A stretch of 18,053 bases of DNA from Prevotellaceae bacterium. GTDB lineage: Bacteria; Bacteroidota; Bacteroidia; Bacteroidales; Bacteroidaceae. The translations under genes and the position numbers were made by a program. Numbering within the stretch: the stretch's first letter is position 1; each line of letters starts with the position of its first letter. Shown in pieces: positions 6,030 through 13,892 of this stretch. The stretch lies in the NCBI GenBank assembly GCA_031262265.1, contig JAISIB010000114.1:1-18053 (forward strand), given 5' to 3'. Below the pieces are notes generated by a model. The model saw nothing but the letters and a program-made list of their open reading frames with translations, ran no database searches and was not told the DNA's origin.

Positions 6030-8645
6030 ATGCTGACTGCTAAAGAAACAAGAGAATCTTTCAAAACTTTTTTTGAATCCAAAGGACATAAAATAGTTCC
6101 TTCCGCTCCGATGGTTATTAAAGATGACCCTACGCTCATGTTTACCAATGCCGGGATGAATCAGTTTAAAGATATTATCTTAGGTAATCAACCCGCCAAG
6201 TACACTCGTGTAGCCGACTCCCAGAAATGTTTGCGCGTGAGCGGCAAGCACAACGATTTGGAAGAAGTTGGGCATGATACCTACCATCATACGATGTTCG
6301 AGATGTTAGGTAATTGGTCGTTCGGCGATTATTTTAAGGAAGAGGCTATTGCTTGGGCGTGGGAATATCTCGTTGATGTACTTAAGCTAAACCCGGAACG
6401 TCTTTATGCAACTGTCTTTGAAGGCAGCACCAACGAAGGATTGGAGCGCGATAACGAAGCTGCCGACATTTGGGCGCGTTTTTTGCCGAAAGACCGTATT
6501 ATTAATGGGAACCGCAAAGATAATTTTTGGGAGATGGGGGATACGGGTCCGTGCGGACCGTGTTCTGAAATTCACATAGATTTGCGGAGCGACAACGAAC
6601 GCTCCATGACGGACGGCCTGACTTTGGTCAACCAAAATCATCCACAAGTTATTGAGATTTGGAACCTTGTGTTTATGCAATACAACCGCAAAGCGAACGG
6701 ATCGCTTGAAGGTCTGCCCGCGCGCGTCATTGATACCGGCATGGGATTCGAGCGGCTTTGCATGGCATTGCAAGGTAAAACTTCTAATTACGATACAGAC
6801 GTATTCCAACCTATTATTAAAGAGATCGGCCGCCTGTCGGGGTTCACCTACGGCGAAGATACACAAAGAGATGTCGCCATGCGCGTCATTGCCGACCACA
6901 TTCGTACGATAGCTTTCTCCATTACAGACGGCCAATTGCCCGGAAATGCCAAAGCGGGCTATGTAATTCGGCGTATTTTACGTCGCGCAGTACGTTACGG
7001 CTATACTTTCCTCAACTGCAAACAAGCTTTCATGTTCCGCTTGTTACCCGTTCTGATAGAAAGCATGGGCGATGCTTATCCCGAGTTAATTACCCAACAA
7101 ATACTCATAGAAAAGGTTATTAAGGAAGAAGAAGAAACATTTTTGCACACCTTAGAAACCGGTATGCGCTTACTTGACAAAGCGATAGAAGAAGCGCAGG
7201 CCAGAGGCGAACGCGCTATTCACGGCAAGGAAGCCTTTACGCTCTATGACACGTTCGGTTTTCCGCTCGACTTAACGGAACTTATACTTCGCGAGCACGA
7301 AATGACGGTTGACACGGCCGAGTTTGATGCGGAGATGCAAAAACAAAAAGAGCGCGCCCGCAATGCTGCTACGGTGGAAACCGGAGATTGGACGATGTCA
7401 CACGAAGGAACGACCCGATTCGTTGGTTATGATTTTACCAATTACGAAGTTCGTATTCTGCGCTATCGGCAGGTGAAGCAGAAGAACAAAACCTATTACC
7501 AGATCGTACTGGACGCTACGCCCTTTTACGCCGAGAGCGGTGGTCAAGTAGGAGATACCGGTACATTGGTAAACGAGGAGGAGATCTTAGAAGTATTGGA
7601 TACGAAAAAAGAGAATAATTTAATTGTCCACCTCACAAGCAAACCTCCCCGCCGCGCTGATTTATCCTACCAAGCGCAAGTCAATCTGGAGAAACGCAAA
7701 ACGAGTGCGGCCAACCATACAGCGACTCATTTGTTGGACGAAGCTTTGCGCGAGGTACTCGGTACGCACGTAGAGCAAAAAGGTTCGCTTGTCTCACCTG
7801 ACGGTTTGCGTTTTGACTTCTCTCATTTTCAGAAGATGACAGACGAAGAAATTCAGCAGGTAGAGAAAATCGTCAACCGGCGCATTCGCGAGAACATAGA
7901 GCAAACCGAATATCGTTGCCTCCCTATTGAAGAGGCCAAAAAGCTCGGTGCTCTTGCGTTGTTCGGCGAGAAGTACGGAGAAGAAGTACGTGTCGTGCAA
8001 TTCGGAGACTCTATCGAATTTTGCGGAGGTATACATGCTACGACAACAGGAAACATCGGTATCTTCAAAATCGTGTCCGAAAGTTCGATTGCCGCCGGCG
8101 TTCGTCGCATCGAAGCCATTACCGGAGAAAAAGTCGAAGAATATATTTACCATACGCAAGAGACTCTCAACGAATTGCGAGTATTATTCAACAACGCCTC
8201 CGATGTGTGCGCAGCCGTACATCGTTCGATGGATGAAAATGCCGAACTAAAAAAGCAAGTTGAAGGTTTCTTGAAAGAAAAACAAGCGATCGTCAAAAAC
8301 GGAATCCTGCACGGTATCTATACAATCGGCGAGATAAAAGTTGCCCGATATGTCGGTGCACTGCTACACGAGTGTATTAAGAACATCGCCTTCGCTCTTC
8401 GCGGGGAAATAACCGAGAACTTATTCTTCGTAGCAGGTACAACGGACAACGACAAGCCTTTGCTCACCGTCACGTTAAGCGAAAATCTGATTGCCAAAGG
8501 ATTAAATGCCGGACAACTGGTGCGCGACGCAGCCAAGCTCATACAAGGCGGCGGCGGCGGACAGCCGCATTTCGCAACGGCAGGCGGGAAAAACCCCGAT
8601 GGACTAAATGCCGCCGTCGATAAGGTATTGGAAATTCTGAAATAA
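6030..8645 (+). CDS. alaS: Alanyl-tRNA synthetase
   Basis: Charges tRNA-Ala with alanine and proof-reads mischarged Ser/Gly. The 871-residue full-length enzyme has the class II catalytic core first ('FESKGHKIVPSAPMV', 'LMFTNAGMNQFKD', 'GDTGPCGPCSEIH'). A tRNA-recognition helical region and then the editing domain follow. The editing-site zinc ligands are intact: His563-x3-His567 ('HTATH') and Cys665-x3-His669 ('CGGIH'). The C-terminal C-Ala/DHHA1 part ends with the glycine-rich 'GGGGGQPHFATAGG' (about 839-852). No residues look missing. It is transcribed alone from the promoter at 5964-5971 and ends at the bidirectional terminator at 8658-8690. Confidence 0.98.
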   Translation: MLTAKETRESFKTFFESKGHKIVPSAPMVIKDDPTLMFTNAGMNQFKDIILGNQPAKYTRVADSQKCLRVSGKHNDLEEVGHDTYHHTMFEMLGNWSFGDYFKEEAIAWAWEYLVDVLKLNPERLYATVFEGSTNEGLERDNEAADIWARFLPKDRIINGNRKDNFWEMGDTGPCGPCSEIHIDLRSDNERSMTDGLTLVNQNHPQVIEIWNLVFMQYNRKANGSLEGLPARVIDTGMGFERLCMALQGKTSNYDTDVFQPIIKEIGRLSGFTYGEDTQRDVAMRVIADHIRTIAFSITDGQLPGNAKAGYVIRRILRRAVRYGYTFLNCKQAFMFRLLPVLIESMGDAYPELITQQILIEKVIKEEEETFLHTLETGMRLLDKAIEEAQARGERAIHGKEAFTLYDTFGFPLDLTELILREHEMTVDTAEFDAEMQKQKERARNAATVETGDWTMSHEGTTRFVGYDFTNYEVRILRYRQVKQKNKTYYQIVLDATPFYAESGGQVGDTGTLVNEEEILEVLDTKKENNLIVHLTSKPPRRADLSYQAQVNLEKRKTSAANHTATHLLDEALREVLGTHVEQKGSLVSPDGLRFDFSHFQKMTDEEIQQVEKIVNRRIRENIEQTEYRCLPIEEAKKLGALALFGEKYGEEVRVVQFGDSIEFCGGIHATTTGNIGIFKIVSESSIAAGVRRIEAITGEKVEEYIYHTQETLNELRVLFNNASDVCAAVHRSMDENAELKKQVEGFLKEKQAIVKNGILHGIYTIGEIKVARYVGALLHECIKNIAFALRGEITENLFFVAGTTDNDKPLLTVTLSENLIAKGLNAGQLVRDAAKLIQGGGGGQPHFATAGGKNPDGLNAAVDKVLEILK

Positions 8646-8657
8646 CGAACAAAAGAA

Positions 8658-8690
8658 AAGCACGGTACTCATAAGTTACCGTGCTTCTCT
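8658..8690. terminator. Bidirectional terminator between convergent genes
   Basis: AAGCACGGTA (8658-8667) pairs perfectly with TACCGTGCTT (8677-8686) across a 9-nt loop. CTCTTTT follows on the plus strand and TTCTTTTG on the minus strand. It sits between the stop of alaS and the stop of the DUF2795 gene and fits both. Confidence 0.85.
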
Positions 8691-8691
8691 T

Positions 8692-8913
8692 TTAATACTC
8701 ATCTTCATTGAAGAAGAAGTCTTCTTTGCTCGGATAATCCGGCCAAATGTCCTCGATACTCTCATAAATATCGCCCTCGTCTTCCATTTCTTGGAGGTTC
8801 TCGATCACTTCAAGCGGCGACCCCGAACGAATGGCGTAGTCGATAAGTTCGTCCTTAGTGGCAGGCCAAGGAGCGTCTTCCAACTTGGATGCAAGTTCTA
8901 ATGTCCAATACAT
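8692..8913 (-). CDS. DUF2795 small acidic protein
   Basis: A 73-residue protein beginning MYWTLELASKLEDAPWPATK, the hallmark of the Bacteroidota DUF2795 family, and ending in the acidic 'WPDYPSKEDFFFNEDEY'. The function is unknown. The family is small, soluble and widely conserved in the phylum. The ATG at 8913 is preferred over a TTG two codons upstream because 'MYWTLELA' is the usual family start. It is probably transcribed on its own: there is a -7 element at 8964-8971 and a terminator immediately after its stop. Confidence 0.9.
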   Translation of the reverse strand: MYWTLELASKLEDAPWPATKDELIDYAIRSGSPLEVIENLQEMEDEGDIYESIEDIWPDYPSKEDFFFNEDEY

Positions 8914-8963
8914 AATCAACCTATTTTTAGTTACGAATAATGTCTACCTTTACAAATAGCCTG

Positions 8964-8971
8964 CAAAAGTA
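8964..8971 (-). promoter_or_regulatory. -7 promoter element for the DUF2795 gene
   Basis: The minus strand reads TACTTTTG, an exact TAnnTTTG match, about 50 nt upstream of the ATG at 8913. No matching -33 box is seen. Confidence 0.5.
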
Positions 8972-9011
8972 TAACAAATATCCGCATCTATATATCGTTT
9001 CCCGTTTATTT

Positions 9012-9578
9012 TTACAAAGAGTCGTGTTTTTCCCAGAAAAACTCGGGTTGGTTAGCATCTTTATTCAGTTTTCGCGACAATACGAACAAGTAATCCGACA
9101 GCCGATTCAGGTATGCGATCACCACGGGCGACACATCTATTTTCTCTGCCAAAGCCAGAACGCGTCTTTCCGCACGACGGGCAACGGTACGACATACGTG
9201 ACAAACACCGGCAGCGCGACAGCCGCCGGGCAATACAAAGGCTTGCAGGTCGGGAAGTGCTTCGTCGATACGATCTATCTCCCGCTCCATTTGCACGACT
9301 GCTTCGTCAGGAAGCATACTGGCGGCGCGCAGTTGCGTTTGAGAGGTATCGGTCGCCAGATACGAGCCGATCGTGAACAGCCGATGCTGCACGGTGCGAA
9401 CAAACGAGTAGTCGGCCTCATCGGACAAGTAGGTAAGCAACAGCCCCAACTGTGCATTCAGCTCATCCGTCGTACCATAGGCCTCCAAGCGAACGTCCGT
9501 TTTCGAGACACGGCTGCCACCCACCAACGAAGTCTTTCCTTGGTCGCCTGTCCGCGTGTAAACTATACTTTTCTTCAT
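9012..9578 (-). CDS. pduO: PduO-type cob(I)alamin adenosyltransferase
   Basis: 188 residues. It transfers the adenosyl group of ATP to cob(I)alamin, giving coenzyme B12. The N-terminal ATP-binding stretch 'YTRTGDQGKTSLVGGSRVSK' (7-26), the 'AYGTTDELNAQLG' helix (33-45), 'FVLPGG' (114-119) and 'RTVARRAERRV' (130-140) are the PduO/MMAB motifs. Cys120, Cys126 and Cys129 form an unusual cluster just before the RAER helix, a position where related Bacteroidota proteins also carry cysteines (from memory). No other B12 gene is nearby. The likely use is AdoCbl for methylmalonyl-CoA mutase in propionate/succinate metabolism (inference). It starts 2 nt after the preceding gene stop. Confidence 0.93.
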   Translation of the reverse strand: MKKSIVYTRTGDQGKTSLVGGSRVSKTDVRLEAYGTTDELNAQLGLLLTYLSDEADYSFVRTVQHRLFTIGSYLATDTSQTQLRAASMLPDEAVVQMEREIDRIDEALPDLQAFVLPGGCRAAGVCHVCRTVARRAERRVLALAEKIDVSPVVIAYLNRLSDYLFVLSRKLNKDANQPEFFWEKHDSL

Positions 9579-9580
9579 TG

Positions 9581-10165
9581 CTATACTTTATAATGTTGTG
9601 ACTGCTTTTGTTTATCAAAGAAAACCACGCCTACTTTACCGAAGTCAAAGGTAGTAACCGGCATGGAAAAACTATTTCCGAACTGCTCCCAGAACTCATC
9701 GCTATATCGTGTCGTATGTAAACCCGACATAACGACCACCACATCGTCCATTAGCCCACCCGAACACGCGCGCCACACATCTGCCGCATTACGTGGGATA
9801 GCTGTCAAAGAGAGATGTATCAATCCGATCGGTCGATCGACAGGTATCGGCTCTTTATCTGTGACGCACCGATAGTCGGCATTCGGCGAAGCGGCTCGCA
9901 TACAAATACCTGCCCAAAGCAAATCACCGCCATCTACTATCAGTGCAGGCCTGACATGGTCAACCACACGAAACAGCAACCGCCCCATCTCCATCTCCTC
10001 CTTGAAAAGATTCTGATCACTGACGGCCGCTTCAAATCTCGCGTCGGAAACAGTTCTGCGCGCCACGTACGTGATGAAATCATACGCGAACGGTGAATGG
10101 ACGCCATATCCTTTTCTACGCCACCGGCGACATATACCATCCAACAACTGTTCGGGTGTTTTCAT
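9581..10165 (-). CDS. Bacteroidota methyltransferase-like protein, motif I degenerate
   Basis: 194 residues. The N-terminus 'RRKGYGVHSPFAYDFITYV' (17-34) and C-terminus 'TTFDFGKVGVVFFDKQKQSQHY' mark a Bacteroidota family usually annotated as class I SAM-dependent methyltransferases. The usual glycine-rich motif I (D/E-x-G-x-G-x-G) is replaced here by 'ALIVDGGDLLWAG' (74-86), so SAM binding and activity are doubtful. It may be a catalytically dead relative or a divergent enzyme with an unknown substrate. It lies between def (16 nt away) and pduO (2 nt) in what looks like one operon from ruvX. Confidence 0.65.
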   Translation of the reverse strand: MKTPEQLLDGICRRWRRKGYGVHSPFAYDFITYVARRTVSDARFEAAVSDQNLFKEEMEMGRLLFRVVDHVRPALIVDGGDLLWAGICMRAASPNADYRCVTDKEPIPVDRPIGLIHLSLTAIPRNAADVWRACSGGLMDDVVVVMSGLHTTRYSDEFWEQFGNSFSMPVTTFDFGKVGVVFFDKQKQSQHYKV

Positions 10166-10181
10166 GAGAAGCGGATATTTG

Positions 10182-10742
10182 TCAGGATTTACGCGATGTC
10201 TTCACCTTGTAGTTACAATGCGCTTTACCCTTCAACATGGCGTTCAGTTTGCCCTTGATCATTTGTTTACGCAACGGCGAAATATGATCTATGAACATTT
10301 TTCCTTCCAAGTGATCCAGTTCGTGTTGCAATACGCGTGCCAAATATCCTTCGATGACCTCTTCGTGCAGCGTAAACTCTTCGTCGTGGTAGCGCAAGCG
10401 AATACGATTGAGACGTTTCACCGTTTCGTGAATACCCGGCAGACTGAGACAACCTTCTTCCATCGCCGTCTCGTCGCCATCAGCCTCCAAGATATGCGCA
10501 TTGATATAGGTCTTGCGAAAATCCTTAAACTCGGGATGTTCATCGGCCAACGGGGTCAGGTCGATTACCAGCACGCGAATCGGAAGCCCCACCTGCGGTG
10601 CAGCCAATCCCACGCCATCGGCTTTTCCCATTGTCTCAAACATATCGGCAACCAACTGTTTCAAATCCGGATAGTCGGCAGATATGTCTGCCGCCGCCCG
10701 TCTCAGGATGGGCTGTCCGTACACATAAATAGGTAATATCAT
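10182..10742 (-). CDS. def: Peptide deformylase
   Basis: Removes the formyl group from the N-terminal methionine of nascent proteins at the ribosome. The 186 residues contain all three family motifs: GVGLAAPQ (43-50), EGCLS with metal ligand Cys98, and QHELDHLEG with ligands His140 and His144 and catalytic Glu141. The acidic insert 'PLADEHPEFKDFRKTY' (64-79) before motif 2 is typical of Bacteroidota enzymes. It starts 32 nt after the ruvX stop, the ruvX-def order common in this phylum. Confidence 0.97.
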   Translation of the reverse strand: MILPIYVYGQPILRRAAADISADYPDLKQLVADMFETMGKADGVGLAAPQVGLPIRVLVIDLTPLADEHPEFKDFRKTYINAHILEADGDETAMEEGCLSLPGIHETVKRLNRIRLRYHDEEFTLHEEVIEGYLARVLQHELDHLEGKMFIDHISPLRKQMIKGKLNAMLKGKAHCNYKVKTSRKS

Positions 10743-10774
10743 ATACTGTCTGTTTTTTATCGGTTCTATTATTA

Positions 10775-11206
10775 CTATCCATTACTTTGCCTGAAACGAC
10801 GACCTTCCAAGTAGGATTGTAGCATGATGATCGCACTCAATTCGTCGACCAACGCCTTATCTTGCCTATCTTTCTTTTTCAATCCGCCGTCCAGCATAGC
10901 CCGATGAGCCATGACGGAAGTATAACGTTCGTCCACAAACTCAATCGCTACGCTCGTCAATTGTTTTCTTAGGCGCGCAGCAAATTCTCTCACCCGCGCC
11001 GCATTCTCCGAATCGCTGTTATCCGACTGCTTAGGCAATCCAATCAAAATTAACTCCACCGGTTCATTCGCCACATAGCGAAGTATATAAGGAAGCAATT
11101 CGCCGGTCGGCACCGTGGCCAATCCGCCGGCAATTAGCTGCAATACATCTGTCACAGCCAAGCCGGTACGCTTCTTCCCATAGTCTATGGCCAAAATTCT
11201 ACTCAT
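10775..11206 (-). CDS. ruvX: Putative Holliday junction resolvase RuvX/YqgF
   Basis: A 143-residue RNase H-fold protein starting MSRILAIDYGKKRTGLAVTD. It has the first acidic catalytic residue Asp8, then 'ILIGLPKQSDNSDSENA' (53-69), 'VDERYTS' (91-97) with the second acidic position, and 'KKDRQDKALVDELSAIIML' with the last (Asp113 or Asp121). Members are implicated in 16S rRNA 5' processing and possibly in recombination. The frame is open to 11449, but the 81 extra residues are low-complexity, basic and unlike the family, and a promoter lies inside them, so I chose the ATG at 11206. It probably heads the ruvX-def-methyltransferase-like-pduO operon. Confidence 0.93.
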   Translation of the reverse strand: MSRILAIDYGKKRTGLAVTDVLQLIAGGLATVPTGELLPYILRYVANEPVELILIGLPKQSDNSDSENAARVREFAARLRKQLTSVAIEFVDERYTSVMAHRAMLDGGLKKKDRQDKALVDELSAIIMLQSYLEGRRFRQSNG

Positions 11207-11215
11207 ATTCAGGTG

Positions 11216-11248
11216 CAAAAGTACGGAAAAACGGTGAATACCCACCAA
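11216..11248 (-). promoter_or_regulatory. Promoter for ruvX, very close to the start codon
   Basis: On the minus strand a TTG (11246-11248) is followed after 22 nt by TACTTTTG (11216-11223), an exact TAnnTTTG. The predicted start of transcription, about 5-7 nt past the box, falls near 11209-11211. That is only a few bases before the ruvX ATG, implying a leaderless or nearly leaderless message. Confidence 0.6.
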
Positions 11249-11494
11249 CCTGCCTGAAATTAGCGAGTAATATATGCGAATAACATACGGCGAAAATAAA
11301 ATATGCGGCTTTGATAATTCCATAAGTTTGTAGCTAAATTTCATAGCGCGAAAGCATCGGCGTCGACGCCGGCTCTTTCTCGTTGCCGGAGCGTCAATTA
11401 TCCTATTTAAAGCAACGAAACGAGTACGATTTGCAACAAAAAGGAACAAAATGTACCTACTTTCTGAAAAAAGTTAAATTTATTTTGCGAAAAG
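11249..11494. other. Intergenic region between divergent ruvX and the envelope operon
   Basis: AT-rich and without coding character on either strand, apart from a sharp GC-rich island at about 11359-11395. The island contains the 12-bp palindrome GGCGTCGACGCC (11359-11370). It also contains an imperfect inverted repeat: GACGCCGGC (11365-11373) against GCCGGAGCGTC (11385-11395). Confidence 0.45.
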
Positions 11495-11526
11495 TTTGAA
11501 TCAGAATATAAAAACATGTATATTCG
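11495..11526 (+). promoter_or_regulatory. Promoter of the four-gene envelope operon
   Basis: A -33 TTTG (11495-11498), a 20-nt spacer and TATATTCG (11519-11526), which matches TAnnTTTG at all but one fixed position. The transcription start is expected near 11533, about 40 nt before the ATG at 11574. This argues against translation from the upstream in-frame TTG at 11496. Confidence 0.65.
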
Positions 11527-11573
11527 CCCCCAAATTACACTGCCGCAAAAGGCGTTTGAACTGTTTATATAGA

Positions 11574-12821
11574 ATGAACAATGGCTCTATGATCTATATC
11601 GTACGCGGATTGATGCTTGCTGCGTTTATCTTTTGTCCGAAGTATGCTTATAGCCAATCCGGCGAAGAGACGGCGCAAGCACTCATCGAACTTGGTTTCG
11701 AGAACGTACGATGGACGGAAGACGACAGCGAACGCGTGTACGTTATAGAGAACAACGTATTTAAATCAAGCGGCGTGGGAGTAGGAAAAGCGATAGACCA
11801 AATACAACAAACCGGGCTTCCTACCGATGGTACGAAAGCTTGTTGTTTGATTGTCTTGGTCAACAATGTTCCCCGCGTAGCCCTTAGGTTACCGGCCAAA
11901 GCGGCGTCTGCCCCTACGGTCAGTCGCGCCGATTGGCAGATTAGTAACAACTTGGGCGATAGTTGGGAGAAAGTAAAACACGTGAAGTCGGGAAATAGCT
12001 CGCTGTTCAAGCCGGACATCGTACTGATACCCGAATTTTGGTGGAGAAACTATCGTATATCAGTGATGTACGAGGTTTATTTGGCATTTAGTCCGTCGTT
12101 GGAAATCAGCTTGTGGCCGGGCATGAAACTTGGCTATCAGGTAGTTTTCCCGATTATCAATCAGTACAGTCAACAGTATGATAAGATACGACCGGGCTTC
12201 GTGACACTGAGTCAAACGTTTCGCTTGCCTGCCCGAACGTTTGTAACGGCAACGGTAGGCACTTTCAGCAATGAAAGATGGGGTTTTGACGTCAGGGCAA
12301 AACATTTTCTGCCCTATGAGCGTTTATCTGTTGAGGGTAGGTTTGGTTATACGAGTAACGGCCGCTACGACGGATGGGCGTACAAAGCCGGAACGAAATA
12401 CTGGACATGGACGGGAACGCTGGCAGCGGAATACTTCTGGCAACCGTACAATACCACGATTAAAGTAAGCGGGAACCGGTATTTATATGGAGAATACGGA
12501 ATACGAGGAGATATGATGAGGCATTACAGATATGCGTCGATCGGATTTTACGCCATGTTGATAAATGATCCGGGATTCAGCATTAAACCTGCAAACAACG
12601 GGTTTAATGGTGGATTTACCCTACAAATAGCCATACCGCCGTATCGGTCGAAGCGGAAAGGATATATCCCGCACGTAAAAGGGGGTGATTTTACTACCCG
12701 CTACAACGCCGGGAACGAATGGTACTACGGCAGGAACTATAACGCCCGTGCCGATGATAATTATAGGAATAATATCGATTATAACCCATATTTTTTGAAA
12801 TCAGAGTTACTCAATTATTAA
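11574..12821 (+). CDS. YjbH-like outer-membrane protein, middle and C-terminal half
   Basis: 415 residues with a signal peptide (hydrophobic core about 8-20, likely cleavage after Ser27 before Gln28). After it, 'LIELGFENVRWTEDDSERVYVIENNVFKSSGVGVGKAID' and 'IVLVNNVPRVALRLP' match the linker module in the middle of E. coli YjbH/GfcD. From about residue 150 the sequence has alternating amphipathic strands rich in Tyr, Trp and Phe, as in an outer-membrane beta-barrel. It ends with the aromatic 'FTTRYNAGNEWYYGR' segment. YjbH proteins act in exopolysaccharide or group 4 capsule export. The N-terminal half of YjbH is missing here but occurs as a separate gene at 13893. An alternative start is the ATG at 11589. 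It is first in the operon, 13 nt before the lipoprotein gene. Confidence 0.72.
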   Translation: MNNGSMIYIVRGLMLAAFIFCPKYAYSQSGEETAQALIELGFENVRWTEDDSERVYVIENNVFKSSGVGVGKAIDQIQQTGLPTDGTKACCLIVLVNNVPRVALRLPAKAASAPTVSRADWQISNNLGDSWEKVKHVKSGNSSLFKPDIVLIPEFWWRNYRISVMYEVYLAFSPSLEISLWPGMKLGYQVVFPIINQYSQQYDKIRPGFVTLSQTFRLPARTFVTATVGTFSNERWGFDVRAKHFLPYERLSVEGRFGYTSNGRYDGWAYKAGTKYWTWTGTLAAEYFWQPYNTTIKVSGNRYLYGEYGIRGDMMRHYRYASIGFYAMLINDPGFSIKPANNGFNGGFTLQIAIPPYRSKRKGYIPHVKGGDFTTRYNAGNEWYYGRNYNARADDNYRNNIDYNPYFLKSELLNY

Positions 12822-12834
12822 TTATTTAAACACA

Positions 12835-13839
12835 ATGAAAGTGAAAAGTAATGTTTTCGGTCGTAATGCCAAGATGGCATTGGCCGCTTTTACTGTTGTT
12901 TGTGGAACGTTCGCGTTCACAAGTTGTTATCAGACTGGGCCTGACATCAAGCCAGAGCCTACGCCTACACCAGAGCCTGCTAAGTATTACATCGTGGGTA
13001 GCGTTACGGATGCTGTCAGCGGTGCGGGAATTACCAATTATGAGGTAACGTCTACCGCAGGTACGGCCACAAAATCCGGTTCCGCATTTCAAATTGCCGC
13101 TTCCGGCGCAGGTACGTACACCGTTAGCATAGACGCCGATGGTTACGTTGACGTAGAAAAGACGATCATCGTAGTTGCTGCTTCTGACGGACAGATTAGT
13201 ACTTCCAACGCAGACTTTGCTTTGTTCAGCATCAATTACTTGCCGAGCGGAGAAGTGAAGCACGAAGGAGAAGCTACGCCGACAGAACTCACGACAATGG
13301 CTACCGCACTTGGTATCGAGGTAGTTGATGGCGTACTTCGTTCCGTAGAAAGTGGAGACCACGAAGCTAACGGTGGTAGTAAAGCAGAAGTCAGCATTGA
13401 CTCCTACACCGGTTTTATTACGCCGGGTGAAGCTACCGTAACGCGCGCGCTCTCAGATAAAGAATACATCGAACGCGCACAGCAAGCGTTAGAGTATAGG
13501 CTGGGCAACCAATCTAAAGGAACAGCTATTGCTGATTTCGGTAAAAGCCCGATAGAAGTAACGTTTAACATCCCTGATTTGCACGACGGATACGCAATGT
13601 CCGGCTATAAAGTATGGCATTTCTATGCGCTGAACAAATATAGCGTTGCGTTCGACGACGATATGGACGGTACGCCCGAAGCAACGGTTGTGTTGTTCAC
13701 AATGGACGAAACTCACTGGTTCGCATTCCCCGTTTACGAAGACCACCACACTGGCGACACGCACGACGCGCATGACGACGGACACGGCGGTAGCAACGGT
13801 GCAGGCGGTGGAGCAGGCGACGGTTCTGTCGGTTTGTAA
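12835..13839 (+). CDS. Bacteroidota lipoprotein with carboxypeptidase-regulatory-like domain and His/Asp/Gly tail
   Basis: 334 residues. A lipoprotein signal ends in 'FAFTSC' with lipidated Cys31. A Pro/Glu linker (about 37-47) is followed by 'YYIVGSVTDAVSGAGITNYEV', an Ig-like carboxypeptidase-regulatory-type fold (about 50-125). A second domain without a clear relative runs to about 300 and has a conserved-looking 'GYKVWHFYALNKYSVAFDDDMDG'. The tail is HHTGDTHDAHDDGHGG followed by glycine, which may bind metal. It resembles the DUF3869-type lipoproteins of gut Bacteroidales (from memory, unverified). Cys31 is not followed by an acidic cluster, so surface export is uncertain. It sits between the two YjbH-like halves and probably partners them. 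Confidence 0.72.
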   Translation: MKVKSNVFGRNAKMALAAFTVVCGTFAFTSCYQTGPDIKPEPTPTPEPAKYYIVGSVTDAVSGAGITNYEVTSTAGTATKSGSAFQIAASGAGTYTVSIDADGYVDVEKTIIVVAASDGQISTSNADFALFSINYLPSGEVKHEGEATPTELTTMATALGIEVVDGVLRSVESGDHEANGGSKAEVSIDSYTGFITPGEATVTRALSDKEYIERAQQALEYRLGNQSKGTAIADFGKSPIEVTFNIPDLHDGYAMSGYKVWHFYALNKYSVAFDDDMDGTPEATVVLFTMDETHWFAFPVYEDHHTGDTHDAHDDGHGGSNGAGGGAGDGSVGL

Positions 13840-13892
13840 AGATGATAACCGATTATAAGTAGGGAATCTTGAAATTGAAAGCAACGAGCACA

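Noticed and set aside
8940..9593. A 217-codon plus-strand frame over the adenosyltransferase gene
   Set aside because: The minus strand encodes a full PduO-type enzyme with all motifs, and the plus-strand translation looks random.
10071..10736. A 221-codon plus-strand frame over def
   Set aside because: It is a shadow of peptide deformylase, whose three catalytic motifs are intact on the minus strand.
11207..11449. An 81-residue N-terminal extension of RuvX
   Set aside because: The added sequence is low-complexity and basic, unlike the family, and contains the predicted promoter. 'MSRILAIDYG' is the standard start.
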